A program made the position numbers and the translations under genes. Under the pieces are notes generated by a model that was given only the letters and a program-made list of their open reading frames with translations, made no database searches and was not told the DNA's origin. From Hyphomicrobiales bacterium (GTDB lineage Bacteria; Pseudomonadota; Alphaproteobacteria; Rhizobiales; Xanthobacteraceae), in assembly GCA_013911975.1 (NCBI GenBank), contig JACESF010000038.1, forward strand, positions 1 to 37,891: a stretch of 37,891 bases of DNA. Reading direction: 5' to 3'. This document shows positions 17,486-26,041 of this stretch, piece by piece; the first letter of the stretch is position 1, and every line of letters starts with the position of its first letter.

Positions 17486-18121
17486 CTACAGCACCTTGAG
17501 GCCGAGCGTGCCCAGCAGGTCCGCCGCCTGCTGGCGCGAGATGATTGCGCCTTTGAACTTCGCCGCATCCACCAGCCGCAGGCGGCCCAGGTCCGCCCCG
17601 CGCAGGTCCGCCCCCTGGAAGCGGGCATCGGTCAGGTTGGCATCCGCGAGGCTGCAATCGGTGAGCACCGCCTCGCGGAAATCGGCGCGCCGCAGGTCCG
17701 CGTCGGCGAACGAAACGCCGTCCAGGCGTGCGCGAAAGAAGGACAGGCCGGGCAGCTGGGCGCTGACCAGCAGGCAGCGCGCGAAGGCGACATGGAGCGC
17801 CGCCGCGCCCGTCATGTCCGCGCCGGTCATCCGGCAATCCTCGAAAGTGGCAGAGGCGAGATGCGCGCCCATCCAGCCGCTGTTGGCGAGGTCGCAGGAG
17901 AGGAAGCGGGCCTCCGTCAGGCGCGCCGTGGAGAAGCGCGCCCGCGCGGCCCGGCAGCGGTCGAAGACGCAGCTGTCGAGATCGAGGTCCGACAGATCCG
18001 CGTCCGCCAGCGTCCAGCTGGTGAACCGGACCGGCCCGTCATGGGCGCGGATCGCCCGCTCCACGTCGCTCCGGCCCGCCGGGTGGTCCGGCGCGGCGAG
18101 GGTGATCATCGCCGCGCCCAT
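17486..18121 (-). CDS. pentapeptide-repeat protein
   Basis: This 211-residue protein consists largely of degenerate pentapeptide repeats of the A(D/N)LXX type, from about residue 50 to 190 (for example ADADL, CDLAN, GADMT, ADANL, GADLRGADL). The repeats would fold as a right-handed quadrilateral beta-helix. No signal peptide or catalytic motif is seen and the function is unknown; there is no specific reason to link it to gyrase protection. ATG 18121 begins 8 nt after the leuB stop on the same strand, with AAGG upstream; a second ATG at 18109 is also possible. It is probably co-transcribed with leuB. Confidence 0.85.
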   Translation of the reverse strand: MGAAMITLAAPDHPAGRSDVERAIRAHDGPVRFTSWTLADADLSDLDLDSCVFDRCRAARARFSTARLTEARFLSCDLANSGWMGAHLASATFEDCRMTGADMTGAAALHVAFARCLLVSAQLPGLSFFRARLDGVSFADADLRRADFREAVLTDCSLADANLTDARFQGADLRGADLGRLRLVDAAKFKGAIISRQQAADLLGTLGLKVL

Positions 18122-18128
18122 GGGGCGC

Positions 18129-19241
18129 TCAGGCCTTGGCCGCCGCCAGTTCCTCGATAATGGCCTCGCCCATGTCCTCGGTGCCGATGACCGTGGAGCC
18201 GGGGGTGCGGATGTCGCTGGTGCGCTTGCCGGAGGCGAGCACGGCGGCGATGGCCGCCTCAATGCGGTCCGCAACCTGTCCCATGCCGAAGGAATAGCGC
18301 AGCGCCATGGCGAGCGAGCCGATCATGGCGATGGGGTTGGCGATGCCGCGGCCGGCAATGTCCGGCGCCGAGCCGTGCACGGGCTCATAGAGCGCCGAGC
18401 GACGGCCGGTGCGCTCGTCCACCGCGCCCAGCGAGGCGGAGGGCAGCATGCCCAGCGACCCGGTCAGCATGGCGGCGATGTCGGAGAGCACGTCGCCGAA
18501 CAGGTTGTCGGTGACGATCACGTCATACTGCTTGGGCCAGCGCACCAGCTGCATGGCAAGAGAATCCGCCAGGTGGTGCTCCAGCTCCACGTCCGCATAG
18601 TCCTTGGCGTGGACCTGCGTCACCACTTCCTTCCAGAGCACGCCGGAGCGCATCACATTGTGCTTCTCGGAGGAGGTGACCTTGTTGCGGCGGGTGCGGG
18701 CCAGCTCGAAGGCCACGCGGGCGATGCGGTCGATCTCGTAGGTGTCGTAGACCTGGGTGTCGATGGCGCGCTTCTGGCCGTTGCCCAGGTCCAGGATGGT
18801 CTTGGGCTCGCCGAAATAGACGCCGCCGGTCAGCTCGCGCACGATGAGGATGTCGAGGCCCTCGACCACTTCGCGCTTCAGCGAGGAGGCGTCCGCCAGC
18901 GCGGGATAGCACAGGGCCGGGCGCAGGTTCGCGAACAGGGCGAGATCCTTGCGCAGCCGCAGCAGGCCCGCCTCGGGACGCGCCTCATAGGGCACATCCG
19001 CCCATTTGGGGCCGCCCACGGCGCCCAGCAGGATGGCGTCCGCCGCCTTGGCCTTGTCCATGGCGGCTTCCGAGATGGCCGCGCCATGGGCGTCGTAGGC
19101 GCAGCCGCCCACCAGGTCCTCTTCCAGCGCGAAGGAGCCGAGGCCCTCGGCCTCGAGCCACGAGATGACACGCTTCACCTGCGCCATGACCTCGGGGCCG
19201 ATGCCGTCGCCGGGAAGAAGGAGGAGCTTGTGGGTGGCCAT
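18129..19241 (-). CDS. leuB: 3-isopropylmalate dehydrogenase
   Basis: This 370-residue enzyme oxidises and decarboxylates 3-isopropylmalate with NAD in leucine synthesis. Visible are [12 protein letters not shown] at the N-terminus, GAVGGPKW, the substrate loop [13 protein letters not shown], the metal-binding region [20 protein letters not shown], and the NAD motif [18 protein letters not shown]. It is a LeuB rather than an isocitrate or tartrate dehydrogenase by length and loop sequence. The frame is open 76 codons upstream, but [13 protein letters not shown] with SD AGGAAAG fixes ATG 19241. The EamA gene ends 100 nt upstream; other leucine genes are not in the window. Confidence 0.97.
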   Translation of the reverse strand: MATHKLLLLPGDGIGPEVMAQVKRVISWLEAEGLGSFALEEDLVGGCAYDAHGAAISEAAMDKAKAADAILLGAVGGPKWADVPYEARPEAGLLRLRKDLALFANLRPALCYPALADASSLKREVVEGLDILIVRELTGGVYFGEPKTILDLGNGQKRAIDTQVYDTYEIDRIARVAFELARTRRNKVTSSEKHNVMRSGVLWKEVVTQVHAKDYADVELEHHLADSLAMQLVRWPKQYDVIVTDNLFGDVLSDIAAMLTGSLGMLPSASLGAVDERTGRRSALYEPVHGSAPDIAGRGIANPIAMIGSLAMALRYSFGMGQVADRIEAAIAAVLASGKRTSDIRTPGSTVIGTEDMGEAIIEELAAAKA

Positions 19242-19341
19242 TGGACTTTCCTGTGTGGCATGCCGCTTCGCGCGGGCATCGTGTTTGGCGCGGAGTGCTA
19301 AAGGGTCGGTGCCCTCGTGACAAGTCGTTGCGGCGCGGCGC

Positions 19342-20220
19342 TCATGCGCGCGCCCGGGCGGCCAGTGCCGCGCCGCCCACGATGAGGAGGCAGGCGAGGC
19401 CCAGCGCCCAGCTCGCCTGCGCGAACCCGCCCGCCACCAGGAGCAGCGTGGAGAGCACCGGAGCGGCATAGGACGCGACGCCGAGGAAGCGCACGTCGCC
19501 GCGCTTCATGCCCACGTCCCAGGCATAGAAGGCGGCGCCCACCGGGCCGAGCCCCAGGGCCACCACGGCGGCCCATTCGGTGGTTCCCGAGGGCCAGATG
19601 GTGGGCTCGGACACGAGGTGGCAGAGGAAGGAGAGCGCCGCCGTTCCCAGGCAGAAGCCCGCCACCGCCTCCGTGGGCACCTGCCCGAACCGGCGCGAGG
19701 CCACCGAATAGCCCGCCCAGATGAAGGCTGCCGCGAAAGCCGCCCCATAGCCCGGCAGGGCCTGCGCGCTGAAGCCGGAGAGCCCCTTGCCGGCCAGCAG
19801 CACCACCACGCCACACAGGCCCAGCAACGCGCCCGCCACATGGGCCGCACGCAGGCGGTGGCCGGGGAGCGTGGCGGAGAACAGCACGATGAGCAGCGGC
19901 CAGAGATAATTGATGAGCCCGGCTTCCGCCGGCGGGGCCCATTTGAGGGCGGCGAAATAGAGGAAATGGTACCCGAACAGGCCGCCGATGCCGTGGAGCC
20001 ACGCGGCGGGGGGCTGGCGCAGGACGCGCAGGCCGGGCCCGCGCAGGGCGGCGGCAAGGCCCACGAGGCCGCCGATGCCGAAGGTGAGCGCGGTCAAAAG
20101 GAAGGGCGGCACCTGCCCGGTGGCGGCGGTGAGCAGCGCCAGCGTGGACCAGAGGGCGATGGCGAGGAGGCCGGTGCGCGTGGCCGCGGCGCTGGAGGTG
20201 AAACCCGTCATGCCCTTCAT
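19342..20220 (-). CDS. DMT superfamily (EamA) transporter
   Basis: This roughly 292-residue inner-membrane protein has about ten hydrophobic helices in two EamA halves. The first half starts with [15 protein letters not shown], and the loop [32 protein letters not shown] is typical of the family; the second half begins at [16 protein letters not shown]. Members export amino acids or metabolites; the [13 protein letters not shown] region is reminiscent of the YddG-like branch, but the substrate cannot be named. The start is uncertain: ATG 20247, 20220 and 20211 are in frame and none has a strong SD; 20220 is a compromise. Position upstream of leuB hints at amino-acid export only weakly. Confidence 0.85.
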   Translation of the reverse strand: MKGMTGFTSSAAATRTGLLAIALWSTLALLTAATGQVPPFLLTALTFGIGGLVGLAAALRGPGLRVLRQPPAAWLHGIGGLFGYHFLYFAALKWAPPAEAGLINYLWPLLIVLFSATLPGHRLRAAHVAGALLGLCGVVVLLAGKGLSGFSAQALPGYGAAFAAAFIWAGYSVASRRFGQVPTEAVAGFCLGTAALSFLCHLVSEPTIWPSGTTEWAAVVALGLGPVGAAFYAWDVGMKRGDVRFLGVASYAAPVLSTLLLVAGGFAQASWALGLACLLIVGGAALAARARA

Positions 20221-20375
20221 GCCGCCGCGTGCCCGGCCCCGGCGCATTTTCAGGCGAAGGGAATGCCGGTTCGCGGGAGGAAAATGCGCAAAACGAAAGA
20301 GGTGGAGAATTTCCGGAGAACCGGAGTTCAGCGGAAATGCTCAAGGTCCGGTCAGGACGCCGCTGGGGGCGAGCG

Positions 20376-20398
20376 GCGGGGCGGCCGGGCCGCCCCGC
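20376..20398 (-). terminator. GC-rich hairpin after phbB
   Basis: GCGGGGCGGC and GCCGCCCCGC form a 10-bp perfect stem with a 3-nt loop, 8 nt past the phbB stop on the minus strand. It lacks a T-run, so it may work with Rho or only stabilise the mRNA end. Confidence 0.5.
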
Positions 20399-20405
20399 GT
20401 CGCGA

Positions 20406-21128
20406 TCAGGTGATGTACTGCGCGCCGTTGGCGGTGAGCGTCGAGCCGGTGATGAAGCCCGCGTCGTCGGCCGCGAGGAACGCCACGCAGCGCGCGATGT
20501 CCTCCGGCTCGCCGAGGCGACCCACGGGGATCGAGGCGACGATCTTCTTCAGCACGTCCTCGGGCACGGCGCGCACCATCTCGGTGCCGATATAGCCCGG
20601 CGCGATGGCGTTGACGGTGATGCCGAGCGCCGCGCTCTCTTGGGCGAGGGCCTTCACGAAGCCGATCTCGCCCGCCTTGGCGGCGGAATAATTGGTCTGG
20701 CCGAACTGGCCCTTCTGCCCGTTGATGGACGAGATGCAGACGATGCGGCCGAACTTGCGGGCGCGCATCCCCTCGATCACGTTCCGGGTCATGTTGAAGA
20801 GGCTGTTCAGGTTGGTGTTGATCACCGCCTGCCACTGCTCCAGCGTCATGCGGTGCAAGGTGGCGTCGCGGGTGATGCCGGCATTGTTCACCAGCACGTC
20901 CACGGGGCCGACCTCGGCCTCCACCTTGGCGATGCCGGCCTTGCAGGCCTCGAAATCGGACACGTCCCACTTGAACACGGGGATGCCGGTCTTCTCGTTG
21001 AAGGCGGAAGCGGCCGCGTCGTTGCCCGCATAGTTAGCCGCGACCTGATATCCCTTCGCCTTCAATGCGATGGATATGGCCTCGCCGATTCCCCGGGTGC
21101 CGCCGGTGACAAGAGCGGTACGCGCCAT
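20406..21128 (-). CDS. phbB: acetoacetyl-CoA reductase (NADPH)
   Basis: This 240-residue short-chain dehydrogenase reduces acetoacetyl-CoA to (R)-3-hydroxybutyryl-CoA, the monomer of PHB. TGGTRGIG (8-15) is the cofactor loop, NNAG is at 81-84, Ser134 with Tyr147 and Lys151 form the active site (YSAAK), and GYIGTEMV follows. NGQKGQFGQTNYSAAKAG is diagnostic of PhbB against FabG. The gene lies downstream of phbA on the same strand, but a strong terminator between them and the 190-bp gap suggest its own promoter. ATG 21128 with SD GGAAGGGAGAGG is chosen over the in-frame codons up to 21185. It is also named phaB. Confidence 0.96.
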   Translation of the reverse strand: MARTALVTGGTRGIGEAISIALKAKGYQVAANYAGNDAAASAFNEKTGIPVFKWDVSDFEACKAGIAKVEAEVGPVDVLVNNAGITRDATLHRMTLEQWQAVINTNLNSLFNMTRNVIEGMRARKFGRIVCISSINGQKGQFGQTNYSAAKAGEIGFVKALAQESAALGITVNAIAPGYIGTEMVRAVPEDVLKKIVASIPVGRLGEPEDIARCVAFLAADDAGFITGSTLTANGAQYIT

Positions 21129-21272
21129 GTTCCTCTCCCTTCCTGTTTGCCTTGGTTCTTGGGTACCCCAACACAGAACCGGCATCTTTGCTTCTACGCA
21201 AGGATTCGTGCCCGTTCGAGTGTTTTTTGAGCCTCAATTGGTATCGGCCCGCCCCGTTCGCCCGGGGTGAAA

Positions 21273-21301
21273 AAGGGCCGGCATCGGGGATGCCGGCCCT
21301 T
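21273..21301 (-). terminator. Rho-independent terminator after phbA
   Basis: AAGGGCCGGCATC and GATGCCGGCCCTT form a 13-bp perfect stem with a 3-nt loop. Read on the minus strand it ends in a run of five T residues. It is 18 nt beyond the phbA stop and uncouples phbA from phbB. Confidence 0.9.
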
Positions 21302-21318
21302 GGATCGAATGCGTGCGC

Positions 21319-22497
21319 TCAGTCGCGCGCGAGGCACATGGCGATGCCCATGCCGCCGCCGATGCACAGGGTGGCGAGGCCCTTCTTGGCGTCGCGCTTC
21401 TGCATCTCGTGCAGCAGGGTCACGAGGATGCGGGTACCGGAGGCGCCGATGGGATGGCCGATGGCGATGGCGCCGCCGTTCACGTTCACCTTGTCCGTGT
21501 CCCAGCCGAGGCCCTTGTTGACCGCGATGGCCTGGGCGGCGAACGCCTCGTTCGCCTCCACGAGGTCGAGGTCGTCCACGCTCCAGCCGGCCTTTTCCAG
21601 CGCCAGCTTGGAGGCGGGGATGGGGCCGGTGCCCATGACGGACGGGTCCACGCCCGCCTGCGCCCAGGAGACGATGCGGGCGAGCGGGGTCTTGCCCTCG
21701 GCGGCGGCGCGGCTGGCGCTCATGAGCACCACGGCGGCGGCGCCGTCATTGATGCCGGAGGCGTTGGCGGCGGTCACCGTGCCGTCCTTCTCGAAGGCGG
21801 GCTTCAGCTTCTGCATGGCGTCCATGGTGGCGCCGTGGCGGATATATTCGTCCGCGTCCACCACCACGTCGCCCTTGCGGGAGGAAATGGTGACGGGGAT
21901 GATCTCGTCCTTGAACTTGCCGGCCTTCTGGGCCGCCTCGGCCTTGTTCTGCGAGGCGACGGCGAACGTGTCCTGATCGGCGCGGGTGATCTGGAACTGG
22001 CGCGCCACGTTCTCGGCGGTCACGCCCATGTGGTAGCCGTTGAAGGCATCCCACAGGCCGTCCTTGATCATGGTGTCCACGAATTCGAGGCCGCCCATGC
22101 GGGTGCCGTTGCGCAGGTGCGCGGCGTGGGTGGACATGCTCATGGATTCCTGGCCGCCCGCGACCACGACGTCGCTGTCGCCGGTCTGGATGGCCTGGAA
22201 GCCGAGCGCCACGGAGCGCAGGCCGGAGCCGCACACCATGTTCACTTCCCAGGCGGGGCTCTCGATGGGGACGCCGGCGCCGATGGAGGCCTGGCGGGCG
22301 GGATTCTGGCCCTGGGCGGCCGTCAGCACCTGGCCGAGGATGACTTCGCTCACGGCGTCGGAGGGGACGCCGGCGCGCTCCAGCGCGGCCTTGATGGCGA
22401 TGGCGCCGAGTTGGTGGGCCGGCAAAGTGCTCAGGGCGCCGTTGAACGAACCGACCGGGGTGCGCGCGGCCCCTACGATGACAACGTCCTCACTCAT
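21319..22497 (-). CDS. phbA: acetyl-CoA acetyltransferase (beta-ketothiolase)
   Basis: This 392-residue biosynthetic thiolase condenses two acetyl-CoA to acetoacetyl-CoA, the first PHB step. Cys89 in [14 protein letters not shown] is the acyl acceptor; His348 in [14 protein letters not shown] and Cys378 in LCIGGGMG complete the active site; [11 protein letters not shown] is also present. ATG 22497 is preceded by GAGGAGACC; the 37 further open codons upstream have no family match. It is divergent from phaR with a 263-bp shared regulatory region containing repeats that could be PhaR sites. The PHB synthase gene is not in the window. It is also named phaA. Confidence 0.96.
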   Translation of the reverse strand: MSEDVVIVGAARTPVGSFNGALSTLPAHQLGAIAIKAALERAGVPSDAVSEVILGQVLTAAQGQNPARQASIGAGVPIESPAWEVNMVCGSGLRSVALGFQAIQTGDSDVVVAGGQESMSMSTHAAHLRNGTRMGGLEFVDTMIKDGLWDAFNGYHMGVTAENVARQFQITRADQDTFAVASQNKAEAAQKAGKFKDEIIPVTISSRKGDVVVDADEYIRHGATMDAMQKLKPAFEKDGTVTAANASGINDGAAAVVLMSASRAAAEGKTPLARIVSWAQAGVDPSVMGTGPIPASKLALEKAGWSVDDLDLVEANEAFAAQAIAVNKGLGWDTDKVNVNGGAIAIGHPIGASGTRILVTLLHEMQKRDAKKGLATLCIGGGMGIAMCLARD

Positions 22498-22630
22498 TGC
22501 TGGTCTCCTCGGCGGTGGGCCTTTGGTGAAGCCTTTGGCGGGCGATTGAAGCCGAGATGCCGCGCCCCGTGCGGTGCATCGTCGGTCGCCACACCGATGT
22601 CGGGTCAATGGCGCGCAAAGTCAATGCGTG

Positions 22631-22706
22631 GCTTTGCGGAGCGCCCGCAAAGCCCGCGCCTTCAAGGGATCATGCTGCGCACAATCACGATTCATGCTGC
22701 GCACAA
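22631..22706. promoter_or_regulatory. candidate PhaR operator region
   Basis: GCTTTGCGG (22631-22639) and CCGCAAAGC (22645-22653) form a perfect 9-bp inverted repeat with a 5-nt spacer. Then CATGCTGCGCACAA occurs twice without mismatch (22671-22684 and 22693-22706), start to start 22 bp, about two helical turns. TGC-rich sites are known for PhaR in Paracoccus. The location, between divergent phbA and phaR, fits autorepression and control of phbA. The repeats are seen; the binding protein is inferred. Confidence 0.55.
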
Positions 22707-22760
22707 AACAGTAGCCGCGACGCGGGAAACGCCGTACCCTTCGACCAGTCGAGGAAACGG

Positions 22761-23348
22761 ATGAGCGAAATGGCCAAGACCCAAGAGCCAGTCACCATCA
22801 AGAAATACGCCAACCGCCGGCTCTACAACACCGGCACGAGCACCTACGTGACGCTCGAAGATCTTGCCAACATGGTCAAGGAAGGCGAGGACTTCGTCGT
22901 TTACGACGCGAAGAACGGCGACGACATTACCCATTCTGTCCTGACTCAGATCATCTTCGAGCAGGAAAACAAGGGTCAAAACCTTCTCCCCATCGCTTTC
23001 CTGCGCCAGATCATCCGTTTTTACGGCGACAGCATGCAGATGATGGTGCCGCGCTACTTGGAAATGTCCATCGACAGCTTCACCAAGGAGCAGGAGAAGT
23101 TCCGCGACCAGGTGGCCAAGAGCTTCACCAGCCCCACCTTCGGCGGCTTCGATGATCATGTGCGCCGCAACATGGAAATGTTCGAGCGCGCCTTCAATAT
23201 CTTCATGCCCTTCAACAAGGGCGAAGAGGGCGCCGTGCCCCAGGCTCCGGCCGCGACCGAGCGTCCGCTGGACGATCTGGAGGCGCTGAAGCGCCAGATG
23301 GTCGAGATGCAGCAGAAGCTGGAAAAGCTCGCCTCCAAGCCCGAGTGA
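22761..23348 (+). CDS. phaR: polyhydroxyalkanoate synthesis repressor
   Basis: This 195-residue DNA-binding regulator represses phasin and PHB-related genes and is released by binding PHB granules in related bacteria. The N-terminal PHB/PHA accumulation regulator DNA-binding domain is clear: VTIKKYANRRLYNTGTSTYV (11-30) followed by LEDLANMVKEGEDFVVYDAK. The PHB_acc region GQNLLPIAFLRQIIRFYGDS follows (about 70-110), and the C-terminus is a short coiled coil (LEALKRQMVEMQQKLEKL). ATG 22761 has SD GAGGAAACGG; 68 open codons upstream are non-coding by composition and cover the operator repeats. It is divergent from phbA and ends with its own terminator. Confidence 0.95.
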   Translation: MSEMAKTQEPVTIKKYANRRLYNTGTSTYVTLEDLANMVKEGEDFVVYDAKNGDDITHSVLTQIIFEQENKGQNLLPIAFLRQIIRFYGDSMQMMVPRYLEMSIDSFTKEQEKFRDQVAKSFTSPTFGGFDDHVRRNMEMFERAFNIFMPFNKGEEGAVPQAPAATERPLDDLEALKRQMVEMQQKLEKLASKPE

Positions 23349-23424
23349 TCGGCGCAGCGGGCGGCGGCGACAGCGGCCCGCGTCTCACGGAAGTAACCCG
23401 TGGCGGTGCCGAATTCCGCTGTTG

Positions 23425-23454
23425 AGGCCGGGCGTGTCCCGGCCTTTCATTTTG
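23425..23454 (+). terminator. Rho-independent terminator after phaR
   Basis: AGGCCGGG and CCCGGCCT form an 8-bp stem with a CGTGT loop, followed by TTTCATTTT. It overlaps the last codons of the convergent GGDEF-EAL gene. Confidence 0.8.
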
Positions 23455-24823
23455 TCGGCTGGACGTTCCCCGTCTCCGAGGGCGCGACGCTGCGCGGGGC
23501 ATTTCCGGAACACATATCCTCGGCCGCATGGGCATAAGGCGCCGCCAGCCCCGTGAGCGCGCCCTGGATATAGTCGCAGCCTTCCGCGCGCAGCAGCCCC
23601 GCCACTTGCTCCGTCCGCACCCATTCGGCGACGGTGGCGATGCCGAGTTTGCGGGCAAGCTGGATGAGCGCATGCACGAAGGCGCGGTCGTCGGGCGAGC
23701 GCGCCATGTTGCGGATGAAGCTGCCGTCGATCTTCACCATGTCCACGCCGAGGCTCCGCAGGTTGCGGAACGACGTTGAGCCGGCTCCAAAATCATCCAA
23801 TGCCACGCGGGCGCCCTGGTCCCGGGCCTTGCGAACGAAGGCCCGGGCCGCCTCGATATCGTTCACGGCGGCGGATTCGGTGAGCTCGACGATGAGCCGG
23901 CCGGCGAGGTCGGGCGTCACCTCGGCCGCGAACAATCCCAGCCAGGCATGGTCGGCGATGGTGGAGGGGGAGACGTTCACGGACAGGCGGAGGGTGGGAT
24001 CGCGGCGCAGCGCCTCCACCGCATGGGCCAGGACGTGGCGGTCCAGGAAGCCGATGAGGCCGAGCCGCTCCGCTGCCTCAGCGATCTGGCCGGCCTCGGT
24101 CAGGCGGGCGCCGGACAGGGGTGCGATGCGCGCCAGCGCCTCGAAGAAGGCGGTCTCGCGGCTGTGCGCGTTCACCACCGGCTGGAGCGCGAGGAAGATG
24201 CGCCGGTCCCAGATGGCCCGGACGATTTCCTCGGCGGTGTGCTGGTTGGTGCGCCGCCGCCGTTCCACGCCGTCATTGCGCTCATAGAGGAGGCAGGAGC
24301 CCCGCGCCTGGCGCTTCGCCTTGTCCAGGGCCTCCTGCACGGCGGCCAGCACGGCATTGAGGGACGTGGCGCGCTCCGGCGCGACGATCCCGCCCACGGT
24401 CACGGTGACCGGCATGGGCCCCGCCGAAGTCTCGAACGGGGACGAGCTGACATCCGCGCAAATGGCGGCGCCGAGCGCGCCTGCGGCCTCGCTGGTGCCG
24501 GAGGAGCGCGAAAGGATGGCGAACTTCCCGCCGGAGAAGCGCGCCACGATGTCCGGCTGCGGCACGCGCTTGCGCAGGCGGGCGGCGATCTCGCCGACGA
24601 TCTGGTCCACCACTGCGAAGCCGAACGTGTCGTTCATGCGCCCCAGATGGTCGATCCCCACCAGCAGCAGCGACCACCCCGCCTTGCGACCTGCCGGTTT
24701 CAGCAGGTCGAGCAGGGTCTCCACGAGCTGGCCGCGCGAGACCTGCCCGGCGAACGCATAGGCGTCGCCGTCCGGGGCCGCGGGCGAAGGGGCTGCCCGC
24801 CTGTCGTGTGATGCGCCGCTCAA
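23447..24823 (-). CDS. GGDEF-EAL protein with degenerate GGDEF, likely c-di-GMP phosphodiesterase
   Basis: This is a 458-residue protein with no membrane helix. The GGDEF domain (about 50-180) reads SGGKF at 97-101 and has Gly where the first metal-binding Asp is expected (VGIDHL), so it is probably not a cyclase. The EAL domain (about 200-430) keeps EALAR (Glu228), Asn283 (SVNVSP), Glu313 (VELTES), Asp343-Asp344 (LDDFG), Lys364 (VKIDG), Glu400 and Gln420, so hydrolysis of c-di-GMP is plausible. The loop-6 sequence GAGSTSF differs from the usual GTGYSSL. The start appears to be TTG 24823 with no good SD; no ATG is available before the GGDEF domain. It begins 49 nt after the small membrane protein gene and may be co-transcribed; a 7-bp hairpin (24860-24876) sits between them. 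Confidence 0.88.
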   Translation of the reverse strand: MSGASHDRRAAPSPAAPDGDAYAFAGQVSRGQLVETLLDLLKPAGRKAGWSLLLVGIDHLGRMNDTFGFAVVDQIVGEIAARLRKRVPQPDIVARFSGGKFAILSRSSGTSEAAGALGAAICADVSSSPFETSAGPMPVTVTVGGIVAPERATSLNAVLAAVQEALDKAKRQARGSCLLYERNDGVERRRRTNQHTAEEIVRAIWDRRIFLALQPVVNAHSRETAFFEALARIAPLSGARLTEAGQIAEAAERLGLIGFLDRHVLAHAVEALRRDPTLRLSVNVSPSTIADHAWLGLFAAEVTPDLAGRLIVELTESAAVNDIEAARAFVRKARDQGARVALDDFGAGSTSFRNLRSLGVDMVKIDGSFIRNMARSPDDRAFVHALIQLARKLGIATVAEWVRTEQVAGLLRAEGCDYIQGALTGLAAPYAHAAEDMCSGNAPRSVAPSETGNVQPTK

Positions 24824-24872
24824 GGTCGTGTCCGGGATTGGGCAGATATTCTAGAGCGCATGACGGCCTCCG

Positions 24873-25280
24873 TCATCCACCCGACGCGGGAGTCAGCGCG
24901 ACGTCCCTCTGCGCGACGCGGATGGCGACGGAGAAGCCCGTGATCACGTCCAGGAGCATGATGCCTACGAGGAGGGCGAAGATGGAGGTGGCCGCCTGCG
25001 GCACCAGCAGGAACTCGACCAGGGCGCCCACGAACACCAGGATGGAGAGGATGTGGTCCATGATGGAGCGCGAGGACACCCGCGTGGCCTTCAGCACCTC
25101 GAACAGCAGGACGAAGAGCGAGAAGGCGAGGAAGGCATCACCCACCGTGATGGCCCATACGCTGCCGGACACCATGGTGATGTCGGCGATATGGGCACTC
25201 CAGGCGACGCCCGGCGTGAGGAAGATGATGATGTTGTAGATGGCGAGGGGGATGATCAGCAGAGGTATCGGAGTGAGCAT
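24873..25280 (-). CDS. conserved hypothetical four-helix membrane protein
   Basis: This 135-residue protein has four hydrophobic stretches, starting with MLTPIPLLIIPLAIYNIIIF, then a helix at FLAFSLFVLLFEVLKATRVS, ILVFVGALVEFLLVP and IFALLVGIMLLDVITGFSVA. Proteins like it occur in many Rhizobiales without known function. Two in-frame ATGs (25286, 25280) lie close; GAGGA is 6 nt before 25280, which I take as the start. It lies upstream of the GGDEF-EAL gene on the same strand. Confidence 0.8.
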   Translation of the reverse strand: MLTPIPLLIIPLAIYNIIIFLTPGVAWSAHIADITMVSGSVWAITVGDAFLAFSLFVLLFEVLKATRVSSRSIMDHILSILVFVGALVEFLLVPQAATSIFALLVGIMLLDVITGFSVAIRVAQRDVALTPASGG

Positions 25281-25470
25281 GAGCATTCCTCGGGGACCCA
25301 AGCCCTTCCGGCCATCAGTCCACGATGGGTCGCACATCCCTCGGAAAATGTCACTGCTGCTAAAGCCTTGTGGCGGTGCACGCGGCGGGAAGGTTAATGC
25401 GCCGAGCGCCCGGTCCCGTCCGCGCCGTAGGCTCCGCCCGCGCCCCTCTCTGAGGGACGCGTCCGTTCAG

Positions 25471-25493
25471 CGCGCCTGCCGGAAGCAGGCGCG
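25471..25493 (-). terminator. hairpin after rpmF
   Basis: CGCGCCTGC and GCAGGCGCG form a 9-bp perfect stem with a 5-nt loop, 9 nt past the rpmF stop on the minus strand. No T-run follows, so intrinsic termination is uncertain. Confidence 0.5.
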
Positions 25494-25501
25494 GCGTCGG
25501 C

Positions 25502-25687
25502 TCAGGCTTCCGCCTTGGGCTTCAGGATCTGCCGGCCGCGATACATGCCGGTCTTCAGGTCGAGGTGGTGGGGACGGCGCAGTTCGCCGGAATCCTTGTC
25601 CTCGACATAGGTGGGCTGCTTCAGCGCATCGGCCGAGCGGCGCATGCCGCGACGGGACGGCGAGGTTTTTCTCTTCGGGACAGCCAT
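25502..25687 (-). CDS. rpmF: 50S ribosomal protein L32
   Basis: This 61-residue basic protein of the large ribosomal subunit begins [18 protein letters not shown], which is diagnostic of L32. The Cys zinc site found in some bacterial L32 proteins is absent, as usual in Alphaproteobacteria. ATG 25687 has GGAG 8 nt upstream; an in-frame TTG two codons earlier is not needed. The gene is transcribed away from the PPIase gene, with 354 bp between the two starts. Confidence 0.96.
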   Translation of the reverse strand: MAVPKRKTSPSRRGMRRSADALKQPTYVEDKDSGELRRPHHLDLKTGMYRGRQILKPKAEA

Positions 25688-26041
25688 GTCCAAAACTCCG
25701 GCAAACGTTGTGTTCGGCCCCGCCCGCAGCGTCGGTTCGCGCGGGCTAGCGAAACCAATTTTCTGGATTGGAGGCGCGCCTTATACAGCCTCGCGCGGGG
25801 AATCGGAAGGCCCGAGCGACGGAAAGTTCGCGCGGCGCGCCCGAAGCCGCAGGAATGCCGCGATTTCACCGCCGCCGTGCCACGGCGCGGGGGCCAGATG
25901 CGCCCCGCGCAGCCCGCGCAACCTCTGGCCGCGCGGGGCGTCTATTCCCTTGCAAGGCTGGTGAAGCTGAGCGAGGGTGCGCCGCGCCGGGAGGGGGCCG
26001 CGCGGCTCCCTCGCATGGAGAAACGAAGGACTTAGCCCATC
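25688..26041. other. 354-bp divergent intergenic region (rpmF / PPIase)
   Basis: No convincing gene is seen. On the minus strand TTCCGA and TATAAG (the latter near 25780-25785) are spaced 17 nt apart and could be the rpmF promoter. A CCAAT-N7-ATTGG inverted repeat is at 25755-25771. CGCCCCGCGC (25901-25910) and GCGCGGGGCG (25931-25940) form a 10-bp inverted repeat with a 20-nt spacer. An SD-like GAAGGA sits 13 nt before the PPIase start. Confidence 0.5.

Noticed and set aside
17412..19301. A 629-codon plus-strand open frame across the pentapeptide and leuB genes
   Set aside because: It covers two clear minus-strand genes and the gap between them; composition is Arg/Ala/Ser-rich without domain signal.
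20406..21128. 3-oxoacyl-ACP reductase (FabG)
   Set aside because: The NGQKGQFGQTNYSAAKAG region and the position next to phbA and phaR are those of PhbB.
25565..26035. Possible plus-strand gene in the rpmF-PPIase gap
   Set aside because: It starts inside rpmF on the other strand, lacks a ribosome-binding site and has a composition typical of GC-rich non-coding frames.
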